Under the pieces are notes generated by a model. That model was not told where the DNA came from. It made no database searches and saw nothing but the letters and a program-made list of their open reading frames with translations. A DNA stretch of 64,000 nucleotides, from positions 806,001 through 870,000 of the forward strand of contig NZ_CP108454.1 in the NCBI RefSeq assembly GCF_036240795.1, written 5' to 3'. Below, piece after piece: positions 42,370 to 51,059 of this stretch. Source of the DNA: Streptomyces sp. NBC_01268. GTDB taxonomy: Bacteria > Actinomycetota > Actinomycetes > Streptomycetales > Streptomycetaceae. The position numbers were made by a program, and so were the translations under genes. Numbering within the stretch: the first letter of the stretch is position 1; each line of letters opens with the position of its first letter.

Positions 42370-43005
42370 ATGAGGCACCGCAGTGTCGCCGACCTCATGA
42401 CGCCGACCGCCGTGTCGGTACAGCCCGGCACGCCGTTCAAGGAGATCGCGCGGCTGCTCGACGAGTACGGCATCACCGCCGTACCCGTGGTCGACGCGGA
42501 GAACCGGCCGGTGGGGGTGGTCTCCGAGGCCGACCTGCTGCGCCGTCACACGGCCAAGGAGGGACCCAGCACCGCCGAGGCCATGATGTCCAGTCCTGTC
42601 TTCGTCGCCCGCCCGTCCTGGACGGCGGTCGAGGCGGCGCGGCTGATGGAGCGCCACCGGGTGAAGCGGCTGCCGGTCGTCGACGCGGAGGGACGCCTCA
42701 TCGGCGTGCTGAGCCGCAGCGACCTGCTCCAGCTGTTCCTGCGGCGGGACCGGGCCATCCAGGAGGAGATCCTGGAGGACGTCGTCACCCGGATCCTCGG
42801 CCTCTCCCCCGCGTCCCTCCACATCGACGTGGCCGAAGGCCGGGTGACGCTGACCGGCACGCTGCCCCGCAAGGGCGTCGGGCCGATCTTCGTGCGCCTC
42901 TGCGAGGACGTGGACGGGGTGGTGGAGGTGGTGGACCGGCTCGTCTACGGGGAGCAGGGCGCGGCGGACCCCTCACCGGGGTCCGCCGCGCAGGAGAGCG
43001 CCTAG
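42370..43005 (+). CDS. CBS-pair and BON domain protein
   Basis: A 211-residue protein. Two CBS motifs form one pair (about 5-125: V-A-D-L-M-T-P, V-P-V-V-D-A-E-N-R-P-V-G-V-V-S, then R-L-P-V-V-D-A-E-G-R-L-I-G-V-L-S). A BON domain follows (about 138-195, V-A-E-G-R-V-T-L-T-G-T-L and V-V-E-V-V-D-R-L-V-Y). CBS pairs bind adenosine nucleotides and BON may bind membranes or phospholipids; actinobacterial members are linked to stress. The start lies after GAAGGGACGGGACGAACG. Its TAG stop shares the tetramer CTAG with the stop of the convergent DUF11 gene. Confidence 0.9.
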   Translation: MRHRSVADLMTPTAVSVQPGTPFKEIARLLDEYGITAVPVVDAENRPVGVVSEADLLRRHTAKEGPSTAEAMMSSPVFVARPSWTAVEAARLMERHRVKRLPVVDAEGRLIGVLSRSDLLQLFLRRDRAIQEEILEDVVTRILGLSPASLHIDVAEGRVTLTGTLPRKGVGPIFVRLCEDVDGVVEVVDRLVYGEQGAADPSPGSAAQESA

Positions 43006-44405
43006 CCGCGGGGCTTGCAGGGGTCGCAGCAGGCCGGTGCCGGTTCGACGCAGACCTTCACCGAGTCGGTGTTGTCGGACGGGTCGGGGTCCTTCTCGAC
43101 GGCGGTGACCGAGGCGGTGTTCGTGATCAGCCCGGTCCTGGTCGCCTTCGCCCGCAGGGTGAGCGTCGCGCGGCCGCCCACGGGCAGATCGCCGACCGAC
43201 CACTGCCCGGTCCCGGGGTCGTACGTGCCGCGGGAGGCGTCGGCGGAGAGGAACACGAGGCCGTCCGGGAGCCGGTCGGTGACGGTGACCCCGGTCGCCG
43301 GGCTGGGGCCTGCGTTGTGGACGCTCACCCGGTAGGCGACCGTCTGACCGACGGTGACGGTGGTGTCGTCGGCCGCCTTCGTGACGTCCAGGTCCGCGGC
43401 CGGCCGGACGACGGTGACGGCCTCGTCGGACGTGGCGGTGAGCGACTCCGGCGTGGGGCCGAGCCGGTTCTCGTAGGCGGCGGTCGCCGTGTTGGTGACG
43501 CGCGTCCCGGCCGTCTCCAGGCCGAGGACGACCCGGTACTCGACGGTCGTGCCGCCGGGCAGGGAAGCGGTGTTGGCCAGGCTGCCGCCCTGCGTGGCGG
43601 AGGCGTCGGAGCCCAGCCGGAAGACGACCGCGTTCGCGGCGGCGTCGTAGGAGGCCTGGTCGTCGCCGGCCCGGTCGGTCTTCACCCCGCTGTTGGGGCC
43701 GTCGATGACGCGCAGCGAACCCGGCACGTACGCGGTGCCGGCGGGCAGCACGTCGGTGAGGACGAGCCGCTCGGCGGCGCCGCCGCCCTCGTTCCGCGCG
43801 TTGATCCGGTACGTGACGACGTCACCGACGTCCAGCGGGCCGGCCGGGATCGCGGTCTTGGTGAGCACCACGTGGGGGGCGGTGCCGAAGAAGATCCCGT
43901 CGAGGAAGTTGCCGATCCCCTGGTTGCCGCCGGCGGCGGAGACGGAGCGGAAGGCGAAGCGGGTGGTGGTCTGCCCGGCCGGGACGGTGTAGGTCCCGGT
44001 GTAGTAGCCCCACGCCGTGTTCCCGTCGGTGAACGTGCGCTGCTCGACCACGCCGCCCGGGGCGCCGATGTCCAGCGCCATGGTGTCCTGCCCCTGCCGG
44101 CCCCGGTGGTAGAGCCGCCAGTACAGCTTGGTGCCGGGGGTGGTCGGCAGGTCCTGGTACAGGGTCGAGACCTGGTTGGCGTTGAGCTCGGCGAACTGCT
44201 CGCCGTCCGCCGACGGCACGCCGTTGAAGCCGGAGTGCCATAACTCGATCATGTGGTCCGTGGCGGTGGTGCGCCAGCCCGGGACGCTCCGCGGGGCCTG
44301 CGTCTGGGAGGCGTCCGGCAGGAACGCCATGTCGGTGACGGGCGGTTGCTCGAAGCTTCCGTTGACGAGGGCGACCCGCAGCGGGGCGGGAGGAGGGGTG
44401 CTCAT
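43002..44405 (-). CDS. DUF11 (isopeptide-type repeat) surface-like protein
   Basis: A 467-residue protein. The N-terminal 160 residues look like a lectin/galactose-binding-like module: V-N-G-S-F-E-Q-P-P-V, V-P-G-W-R-T-T, I-E-L-W-H-S-G-F-N-G-V, G-E-Q-F-A-E-L-N-A-N. Two DUF11 beta-sandwich repeats follow (about 175-310 and 325-445, each with V-T-Y-R-I/V, N-x-G-x-x-A and D-x-L-P-x-G). The end is Cys/Pro rich (C-C-D-P-C-K-P). Such proteins are normally surface exposed, but I see no signal peptide or anchor here, so export is unclear. ATG 44405 follows GGAGACGTCAGC and overlaps the stop of a small upstream frame by ATGA. Confidence 0.85.
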   Translation of the reverse strand: MSTPPPAPLRVALVNGSFEQPPVTDMAFLPDASQTQAPRSVPGWRTTATDHMIELWHSGFNGVPSADGEQFAELNANQVSTLYQDLPTTPGTKLYWRLYHRGRQGQDTMALDIGAPGGVVEQRTFTDGNTAWGYYTGTYTVPAGQTTTRFAFRSVSAAGGNQGIGNFLDGIFFGTAPHVVLTKTAIPAGPLDVGDVVTYRINARNEGGGAAERLVLTDVLPAGTAYVPGSLRVIDGPNSGVKTDRAGDDQASYDAAANAVVFRLGSDASATQGGSLANTASLPGGTTVEYRVVLGLETAGTRVTNTATAAYENRLGPTPESLTATSDEAVTVVRPAADLDVTKAADDTTVTVGQTVAYRVSVHNAGPSPATGVTVTDRLPDGLVFLSADASRGTYDPGTGQWSVGDLPVGGRATLTLRAKATRTGLITNTASVTAVEKDPDPSDNTDSVKVCVEPAPACCDPCKPRG

Positions 44406-44557
44406 GCTGACGTCTCCTGTCGGTCGACGGTGCGCCATCGCCCGTCGGCCGCGACCCCCGCGTTGCGGGCGGTGCGGACGAGCGGGATCGGGAACGCTCC
44501 GTAGCCCACCACCCGCCACAGGATCACGTACAGTCGCGGCGAGGGAGTCCCGGCCAC
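44402..44557 (-). CDS. Possible 51-residue protein coupled to the DUF11 gene
   Basis: A short frame reads R-L-Y-V-I-L-W-R-V-V-G-Y-G-A-F-P-I-P-L-V and R-T-A-R-N-A-G-V-A-A-D-G-R-W. It has high G/C at third positions and ends in an ATGA overlap with the DUF11 start. Those two features suggest it is translated. The start is uncertain: GTG 44557 is the best placed but its ribosome site is weak. Family and function unknown. Confidence 0.4.
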   Translation of the reverse strand: MAGTPSPRLYVILWRVVGYGAFPIPLVRTARNAGVAADGRWRTVDRQETSA

Positions 44558-44773
44558 CGCGGACCTGGAGGTTTGCGCGCGCCGACCCCCTGCGTCACAG
44601 CCCTGCCACCGGCTCCCGCGCCCGCCGCCGCGCCCCTTCCCCCACCCTGGGCAACACCGCCCCCACGCACACCGCCGGTGCTGACCGGATGCCACCGCCC
44701 CGTGACGACCCCGCGCCACAGGACCAGGTGAATTCACGGGCGCAGCGTTGACGCACGGGCGTTCGGGGCGCAG

Positions 44774-44814
44774 GCCGGGCCCGCCGGTGCGCATCCGGCA
44801 CCGGCGGGCCCGGC
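44774..44814 (-). terminator. Perfect 17-bp hairpin after the DUF1876 gene
   Basis: Arms 44774-44790 and 44798-44814 (GCCGGGCCCGCCGGTGC and its exact complement) flank a 7-base spacer. The hairpin begins 17 bp past the DUF1876 stop on its strand and would end that transcript; it would also stop read-through toward the DUF11 gene. Confidence 0.75.
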
Positions 44815-44830
44815 TTGCCCGGCGGCTCCG

Positions 44831-45130
44831 TCAGGAGACCGCCTCCGGCCAGCCGTATCCGGGTCCGGTGCGCCGCGGCACGGTGTCGGCGCCCACGGCC
44901 TCCATCTCCCGGTCGGCCTCCCTCATCAGCTGTCCGGCCAGATCCTTCATGGCCCGGCTCGCGGCGAGCTCGTCGCCGATCGCCGGCACGTCCACGTCCG
45001 CCGGGTTGCACCGGGCGGTGCCGCGGCCGGTGAGGGTCGAGGTGCCGGTGTCCAGGTGCGCTTCCGCCCTGGTCCTGCCGCCCTCCTCGACCAGATCCAG
45101 GCCGACCTTCCACTCCAGGTGACGCGTCAT
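44831..45130 (-). CDS. DUF1876 family protein
   Basis: A 99-residue soluble protein. W-K-V-G-L-D-L-V-E-E-G-G-R-T-R-A-E-A-H-L and G-R-G-T-A-R-C-N-P-A-D-V-D-V-P are followed by I-G-D-E-L-A-A-S-R-A-M-K-D-L-A. This is the DUF1876 (dsRBD-like fold) pattern, common as several copies in Streptomyces; its function is unknown. ATG 45130 follows GGAGGCAGGCC. It is divergent from the permease gene. Confidence 0.87.
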   Translation of the reverse strand: MTRHLEWKVGLDLVEEGGRTRAEAHLDTGTSTLTGRGTARCNPADVDVPAIGDELAASRAMKDLAGQLMREADREMEAVGADTVPRRTGPGYGWPEAVS

Positions 45131-45332
45131 GGCCTGCCTCCTCGTGCGCTCGTGCCCGCGGACCACGCGGGAGCGCCGCGCGGCCCTCTCCCTTCAGCAT
45201 CCGTCCAGCGGCGCGCCGGCGCGACACGCCGCCCGAGAGATCCGTCGTTCACCCGTCCGGCGGACCCCGACTGCGCCCGCCCGCACTCCCGCCGACGCTG
45301 GTGTCCCACACGGCCGCACCTGAGGAGGGCCC

Positions 45333-46808
45333 ATGGCATCGATGGACGTCCCGGCCGATCTGCCGAAACAGCGTGCGCAGACGCGTGCCGCCGCACCGCC
45401 CACGCTGACCTGGGTGACGCTCGCGCTGATGACCACCGCCTCGGTGGCGAGCCTGCGGGCGGCACCCACGATGGCCGTGTACGGCCTCGCGTGCGTGTTC
45501 CTCTACCTCGTGCCGGCCGTCGTCTTCCTGCTGCCGACCGCGCTGGTCTCCGCCGAGCTCGCCTCCGGCTGGAGCGGCGGCGTCTACCGCTGGGTGGCCG
45601 AGGGGCTCTCCAAGCCGCTGGGCTTCCTCGCGGTGTGGTGCCAGTTCGCGATGACGATCTTCTACTACCCGAGCCTGCTGGCGTTCGTGGCCTCGACCAT
45701 CGCGTACGTCATCGATCCCTCGCTCGCCTCCAACGGCGTCTACACCGCGATCGTGATCATGGTGCTGTACTGGACCGGCGTCTGGGTCTCCTCGCGCGGC
45801 ATGAAGGCCCTGGCCGGGCTGTCGAGCTGGGGCCTGGTCATCGGCACCCTGGTCCCCGGCACGGTCCTCGTCGTCCTCGGCATGGTCTTCCTCGGCCAGG
45901 GCAACCCGTCGGCCGCGCCCATGAACGCCGGCCACCTGCTGCCGCAGTGGACCGGACTCGCGAGCCTCGTCCTGATCGTCAACAACTTCCTGTCGTACTC
46001 CGGCATGGAGATGAACGCGGTGCACGTCTCCTCGCTGAAGGACCCGGCGAAGGAGTACCCGAAGTCGATGTTCCTGGCGATGGGCCTGGTGCTGCTGATC
46101 TTCATCCTGCCCGCGCTCGCCATCAGCTGGGTCGTCCCCGCGGACCAGCTCAGCCTCACGGCCGGCGTCATGCAGGCCTTCGACGCGTTCTTCTCGTACT
46201 TCGGCGTGGGGTGGATGACCCCGATCGCCGCCGTCATGCTGATCTCCGCCTCGCTCGGCGGCATGCTGACCTGGCTGGCCGGCCCGTCCAAGGGCCTCCT
46301 GGAGATCTCCCGCAGCGAGGGCTACCTGCCGCCGTTCCTGCAGAGGCTGAACAAGTTCGGCATCCAGCAGAACATCCTGGTCACCCAGGGCGTCGTGACC
46401 TCGGTCATCGCCCTCATGTACGCGCTGATCCCGAACGTCTCCAGCGTCTACTGGATCTTCTCGACCATCACCACCCAGGTCTACCTCATCGTCTACCTGC
46501 TGATGTTCGTGGCCGCGATGCGGCTGCGGAGGAACAAGCCCGACCACCCGCGCGGCTACCGCGTGCCGATGCTCGGCCTGGTCTGCACCGTAGGCCTGGT
46601 GGCCTCGCTGGCGGCGATGGCGATCGGCTTCGTGCCGCCCTCGCAGTTCGGCGGCAGCAGCGTGCTCGCGTACGTCCTGTTCATCGCGTGCGGACTCCTG
46701 GTGCTCGGCCTCCTCATCCCCTGGATCTTCCTGAAGGTCCGCAAGCCCAGCTGGCGCACGGCAGCGGCCACCGGCGGCGAGGGCGCCAGCGAGGGAGACG
46801 CGTCATGA
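45333..46808 (+). CDS. APC-family amino acid permease (GadC-like)
   Basis: A 491-residue permease with about twelve hydrophobic helices. The APC start pattern is T-W-V-T-L-A-L-M-T-T-A-S-V-A-S-L-R, then G-W-S-G-G-V-Y-R-W-V, Y-S-G-M-E-M-N-A-V-H and W-L-A-G-P-S-K-G-L. It resembles the glutamate:GABA antiporter group of the amino acid-polyamine-organocation family. Such exchangers take up glutamate or related acids in return for amines. The substrate is by resemblance only. GAGGAGGGCCC precedes ATG 45333. It overlaps the next gene by ATGA. Confidence 0.9.
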   Translation: MASMDVPADLPKQRAQTRAAAPPTLTWVTLALMTTASVASLRAAPTMAVYGLACVFLYLVPAVVFLLPTALVSAELASGWSGGVYRWVAEGLSKPLGFLAVWCQFAMTIFYYPSLLAFVASTIAYVIDPSLASNGVYTAIVIMVLYWTGVWVSSRGMKALAGLSSWGLVIGTLVPGTVLVVLGMVFLGQGNPSAAPMNAGHLLPQWTGLASLVLIVNNFLSYSGMEMNAVHVSSLKDPAKEYPKSMFLAMGLVLLIFILPALAISWVVPADQLSLTAGVMQAFDAFFSYFGVGWMTPIAAVMLISASLGGMLTWLAGPSKGLLEISRSEGYLPPFLQRLNKFGIQQNILVTQGVVTSVIALMYALIPNVSSVYWIFSTITTQVYLIVYLLMFVAAMRLRRNKPDHPRGYRVPMLGLVCTVGLVASLAAMAIGFVPPSQFGGSSVLAYVLFIACGLLVLGLLIPWIFLKVRKPSWRTAAATGGEGASEGDAS

Positions 46809-47245
46809 GCCCGACCCGCTTCGCCTCCGAGCACAAGGTGATCTACTGGGGCGCCATCGTCATCCTGGTGGGTCTGCTGATCGCCGGTCTCGTGCGCTAC
46901 AGCAGCTTCAAGCGGACGAACGAGAGCCAGAAGAAGGCCGACCAGCTCAGCCAGGAGCTGGTGAAGGCCGGCTACCCGGCCCCCGACACGGACACCGTCC
47001 AGCGCCTGCTCGGCACGGACGGCGGCCAGGTCTGCGAGGACCCGGGCAGCGCCCTGAAGACGGCGCTCTACCGGATCCAGCAGCTCTCCAACGGCGCCAC
47101 GGGCCCCGGCAGCCGTCCGATCATCGCCGACACCAAGGCCGTGGACGCCGAACGGATCGTGCTCCAGGTCTACTGCCCCGACCAGGTCGACGACTTCGAC
47201 GAGGCCGTCGCCGATCTGAAGACGGACGACACCGTGAAGAGGTGA
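46805..47245 (+). CDS. Single-pass membrane protein coupled to the permease
   Basis: A 146-residue protein with one N-terminal helix (about 12-30, V-I-Y-W-G-A-I-V-I-L-V-G-L-L-I-A-G-L-V) and an exported or cytosolic domain. That domain has a single Cys in Q-V-C-E-D-P-G-S-A-L-K and V-Y-C-P-D-Q-V-D-D-F later. The two cysteines could pair. ATG 46805 overlaps the permease stop (ATGA), so they are made together and it may be an accessory subunit. No known family. Confidence 0.75.
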   Translation: MSPTRFASEHKVIYWGAIVILVGLLIAGLVRYSSFKRTNESQKKADQLSQELVKAGYPAPDTDTVQRLLGTDGGQVCEDPGSALKTALYRIQQLSNGATGPGSRPIIADTKAVDAERIVLQVYCPDQVDDFDEAVADLKTDDTVKR

Positions 47246-47402
47246 CCGCGCCTCCACCGGACCCGCACCCCCGCCCCTCCCACGGGCGGGGGTGCAGGCA
47301 CGAGGGACCCCGGTCTGCCCTCCCGGGACTGGGCGGGCGGGGCGGCGCGCGGGAGCATCGGGGCAGGAGCCGTGACCGTGACCGTCCACCGGGAGGCAGC
47401 TC

Positions 47403-49265
47403 GTGCGCGCGAAAGCCAAAGGCCGGGAGGCCACGTCCGACGACCGGCCGCTCGGGAACGCCCGCACGGGCACGACGGCCAGGGAGCCGCTGACCGCCAC
47501 CGGACCGGCCCGGGGTGCCGTCTCCCCCGCGAACGCCGCCGCGTTGCAGGCGCGCATCGGCAACGCGGCCGTGGCGCGCGCCGTGCGGCGGGAGCAGGAG
47601 GGCGGCGGGAGGCGGGAGCAGGAGCCGTCCGGGCGCCGCTCCCTCGTCCACGACGTGCTCCGCCGCCCAGGGCGGCCCCTCGGGGAGCCGCTGCGGGCGG
47701 AGATGGAGGAGCGGCTCGGCGCGGACTTCTCCGACGTACGGGTCCACACCGGTGCGACGGCCCAGCGCTCCGCGGCCGAGATCGGGGCCCGGGCCTACAC
47801 CTCGGGGCGGGACGTGGTCATCGGGGCCGGCGGCGGTGACAAGCACACCCTCGCGCACGAGCTGACACACGTCATCCAGCAGCGCGGCGGTCCCGTCCCC
47901 GGCACGGACAACGGTGCGGGCCTGTCGCTCTCCGACCCGTCCGACGCCTTCGAGCGGGCCGCCGAGGCCAACGCCACCCGGGTCATGGCCGGGCCGCGGC
48001 CCCGGTCCGCACCCGGCCCGGCTCCCGACGCCCCGGCGGCACAGCGGGCCACGACTCCGGGCGCGCGCCCGGACGCACCCGTGCAGCGGATGCTCGGCTT
48101 CGAGACGGAGATCAGCCTCCCCGTGGAGGACGCCCGGGGACACATGTACGAGGGCGACACCGACCTGGCCAAGAGCACCAAGGAGGACTTCAAGGTCGTC
48201 TCCGACAAGCGCACCCTGAACAACAGGCGCGGGTACTCGAACATCGAGTTCGTGACCGGGGCGGTCAGGGTCGTCGGCTCGATGAACGAGGCGGGGAACG
48301 AGCGGCTCGACCGGCTGGTCGACGAGATCCGCACCGTACGGGAGGCGTTCTACGGGGCCGATGACAAGACGCTCCTGGCGGAGCTGCCGCTGGAGCTGGA
48401 GGTCCTCACCGAGGGCGCGGAGGCCCGCGTCGCGCCGAAGCTCCCCTACCCGGAGCACTCCGGGCAACCTGGCCTGGGCGACGGCCTGTTCGTGCACTAC
48501 TCCGTCGGCGTGCCGCTGAAGGGCATGCCGCTGTTCTTCGACCACCTGAGGACCGCCGCGCCCGACGCGCCGGGGGCACCCAACCGGCGCGCCCGGTTCC
48601 GGCTCACCCAGGCGAAGGCCTTCGCCGCGGGGGTCGTGGAGATGTACGAGGGTGACGCGGGCGCCGCGAAGAAGCGCAAGCAGCAACCGGACACGGACGC
48701 GCTCGACGGCTACTGCCAGTTGTTCTTCACGCAGGTCGCCGCGGTGGCGGACTACGTCGCCGAGGAGGAGGACCGCGGCCAGATCAAGAACCTGACGGCC
48801 GTGCTGTCCCGGTCCAGGCTGTCGGACGTGCGGGCGCTCCTCGACACCGAGTTCAGGGGCTTTCTGAACAAGCGGGCCGATGACGTCCTCAACCTGCTCG
48901 CCCGGTACCAGGAGGACTCCGGGGAGGGCACGAAGCTGGCGTTCAAGGACAGGGCCACCCGGGACGTCGAGGGCGGTCCGGTGTCCCTCCTCGCCTTCGC
49001 CCGATCGGCGATCAAGGGGACTCCGAAGGTGTTCCAGCAGCGGGTCTTCGGCGGCATGAACCAGATCGACCCGCACGAGGAGGAGGGCGCCGTGATGGTC
49101 CCCTTCGAGATCCGCACCATGGGCAGCCAGATGAAGACCTGGGACCAGCTGAGGACCGAGCTGCACGACCTGGCGCGCTGGGCCGAGGAGGCGTACCGGC
49201 ACGACCGGGGGGAGGCCGGCGACACCAGCCGGCGCCGCACCGGCCCCGGTCCCGACAGCCCGTGA
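47403..49265 (+). CDS. DUF4157 (eCIS core domain) protein with unknown C-terminal domain, candidate effector
   Basis: A 620-residue protein. After a disordered N-terminus the DUF4157 domain spans about residues 90-170: R-P-L-G-E-P-L-R-A-E-M-E-E-R-L-G, D-F-S-D-V-R-V-H-T, and the zinc-protease-like H152-E-L-T-H156 followed by V-I-Q-Q. A linker has A-Q-R (213-215) and P-V-Q-R (226-229). A 390-residue C-terminal domain follows that I cannot assign: F-E-T-E-I, V-V-S-D, S-N-I-E-F-V-T (Glu282), V-H-Y-S-V-G-V-P-L. DUF4157 proteins are linked to contractile injection systems, often as N-terminal leaders of cargo toxins. GTG 47403 follows GGGAGGCAGCTC. It stands at the left border of the injection locus. 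Confidence 0.85.
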   Translation: MRAKAKGREATSDDRPLGNARTGTTAREPLTATGPARGAVSPANAAALQARIGNAAVARAVRREQEGGGRREQEPSGRRSLVHDVLRRPGRPLGEPLRAEMEERLGADFSDVRVHTGATAQRSAAEIGARAYTSGRDVVIGAGGGDKHTLAHELTHVIQQRGGPVPGTDNGAGLSLSDPSDAFERAAEANATRVMAGPRPRSAPGPAPDAPAAQRATTPGARPDAPVQRMLGFETEISLPVEDARGHMYEGDTDLAKSTKEDFKVVSDKRTLNNRRGYSNIEFVTGAVRVVGSMNEAGNERLDRLVDEIRTVREAFYGADDKTLLAELPLELEVLTEGAEARVAPKLPYPEHSGQPGLGDGLFVHYSVGVPLKGMPLFFDHLRTAAPDAPGAPNRRARFRLTQAKAFAAGVVEMYEGDAGAAKKRKQQPDTDALDGYCQLFFTQVAAVADYVAEEEDRGQIKNLTAVLSRSRLSDVRALLDTEFRGFLNKRADDVLNLLARYQEDSGEGTKLAFKDRATRDVEGGPVSLLAFARSAIKGTPKVFQQRVFGGMNQIDPHEEEGAVMVPFEIRTMGSQMKTWDQLRTELHDLARWAEEAYRHDRGEAGDTSRRRTGPGPDSP

Positions 49266-49370
49266 CCCCCGGGCCATTGAGGTGCCGGCGACCCCGGGGA
49301 GAACACCCCAGGGCTTCGCACCTGTTCTGAGAGCGCTCTATACCGGTCTTCCTGAAGCCCGGGCGAAACG

Positions 49371-49400
49371 CGGATCGGCGGACCGAAGTCCGCCGATCCG
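49371..49400 (+). terminator. Terminator hairpin, 13-bp perfect stem with CGAA loop
   Basis: CGGATCGGCGGAC pairs perfectly with GTCCGCCGATCCG around a CGAA tetraloop, followed by TCCCTTTAT. It lies between the convergent DUF4157 and membrane-protein genes. This is one of the clearest terminators in the window. Confidence 0.8.
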
Positions 49401-49535
49401 TCCCTTTATGACCCGCGCGCGAACCGGACAATCCGGACGTCCGGCCATCGCGTGGTGGATACATTTTCCGGACAGCGGAAACAGGGCGACATTGCGCGGA
49501 CGCAAAGATGCCCGAGGATGGGCCGCGTCGCCGGT

Positions 49536-50846
49536 TCACCTCAGGTCGCTGAGCACACCGCTCACGTTGAGGACCTCGTGGCACTTCTGCGCTCGACGGC
49601 CCGTGGCCGGGGTGCCCGGCTTCGCGCAGGTCACCTGGATGGTCACGGTCTGACTCTCGTTGATCCTGATGGGGGTGACCCAGTGGTAGTCCTGGTTGCG
49701 GAACGTCTCCAGGGCGATCGTCGTGATCTTGCGATCGCCGAAGCCGATGGTCATGACGCCCTCGTCGCCCTGGAAGTTGGCCACGACGATGTCCGTGATC
49801 CCGAACGCCTTCCCCTTCGGCACGGTGTAGGTGCCGGTCGCGGTCTCGCCGGCGCCCGTCTCCAGGTCGATGGTGGCGGAGCCCTGCTGGCCGCCGGACG
49901 TCCCCGGCCCGGTCCCGGTCCCGCCGTCGCCGCCCGTTCCGGGCTTGTCGCCCGTACCGCCGGGCTGCTTGCCGTCACCCGTCCCCGGCGGCCGGACGCT
50001 CGGTTCGGCGGTGGGCGCGGGACGCTTCTGGACCACCTCGTCGGCGGCCTCCTCGGCGGCGCTGCGGACGGCCGGGCGGACCAGCGCGAACCAGGCGATC
50101 AGCAGCGCGAGGAGGGCCGCGAGGAGTACGAGCAGCCAGCGCGGGAAGATCGGGATCTGGACGAACTCGGCGTCCACCGGCGGCCGGACGAGCGCCGGGT
50201 CCGGCGGCTCCGCACCGTCCCGGGTCTCGGTCGCCGCCACCGTGAACGGCCACGTCGTCGGCGTCCCGAACCACACCGGCCGGCCGGCCCTGACGCGCAG
50301 CCCCGCCTCCGCCGACTCGCCGGGTTCCAGGTCCTGCGCCGTGGGCCGGAAGTCGAACTTCAGCTCCTCGCCCTGCTGCCCGGCCGTGAAGGCCACCCGC
50401 ACGGGCGCGTTGCCCTCGTTGCGGACCGCGAGCCGGTAGCGGCCGCGCAGCCAACCGCGCCTGCGGCCGGGGGCGAGAGCGGTGCGCAGCTCCCGGAACT
50501 CCTCGACGTGCACGACGGTCTCCGGCACCCGCACCGCCTCGGGGTGCTCGGTCGGCAGCACACGCACCGCGAGCGGCACGTCTCCGGCCCGCACCTGCGG
50601 CGAGCGCGGGGGCTCCAGACGGATCGTCACCGTCTCGGCGGTGCCCGGGTAGAGGGACACCCGTTCGGGTTCCACCGTCGCCCAGGCGGCACAGTCGCCG
50701 ACGACCTCCAGGTGGTACGCCTCGACGATGTCGCCGTCATTGCGGACGGTGAGGCTGGTGGTCGCTGTGCCGCCGGGAACGACCGACACCCGTGGGATGT
50801 CGAGACCGGGCGCGCCAGCGCTGGAAGAGGCAGCTGAGGACGTCAC
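49536..50846 (-). CDS. Ig-like membrane protein at the eCIS locus
   Basis: A 436-residue protein. Two N-terminal beta-sandwich domains (about 12-110 and 112-205) have V-V-P-G-G-T-A-T-T-S-L-T-V-R-N-D-G and L-A-V-R-N-E-G-N-A-P-V-R-V. One transmembrane helix lies near 230-250 (W-L-L-V-L-L-A-A-L-L-A-L-L-I-A-W-F). A Gly/Thr/Pro linker follows, then a C-terminal beta domain of about 105 residues with two Cys. I see no catalytic motif. In Streptomyces injection systems a membrane protein (CisA) is needed to attach the particle to the membrane; this could fill that role, but orthology is not shown. GTG 50846 lies seven bases after TAGCGT, suggesting a leaderless transcript. Confidence 0.8.
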   Translation of the reverse strand: MTSSAASSSAGAPGLDIPRVSVVPGGTATTSLTVRNDGDIVEAYHLEVVGDCAAWATVEPERVSLYPGTAETVTIRLEPPRSPQVRAGDVPLAVRVLPTEHPEAVRVPETVVHVEEFRELRTALAPGRRRGWLRGRYRLAVRNEGNAPVRVAFTAGQQGEELKFDFRPTAQDLEPGESAEAGLRVRAGRPVWFGTPTTWPFTVAATETRDGAEPPDPALVRPPVDAEFVQIPIFPRWLLVLLAALLALLIAWFALVRPAVRSAAEEAADEVVQKRPAPTAEPSVRPPGTGDGKQPGGTGDKPGTGGDGGTGTGPGTSGGQQGSATIDLETGAGETATGTYTVPKGKAFGITDIVVANFQGDEGVMTIGFGDRKITTIALETFRNQDYHWVTPIRINESQTVTIQVTCAKPGTPATGRRAQKCHEVLNVSGVLSDLR

Positions 50847-51059
50847 CCCGACGACGCTAGGCCGAAGCCCCCGGGGGCTCCACGGATGCGAGGGCAACGC
50901 CCCGGGCAGCCGCGGTGCCTGAAAGGGGCGCCCCGTCGGCGCCGCGGCCGGTGCGCCTCCCGCACTCCCGCACCCCGCCCGTACCTCTCCTTCCACGACC
51001 CGTCACTCTCCCTCCTCCTCTCCACGCACGTCTCACCGAAACCGAACAGGTAGCGACTC

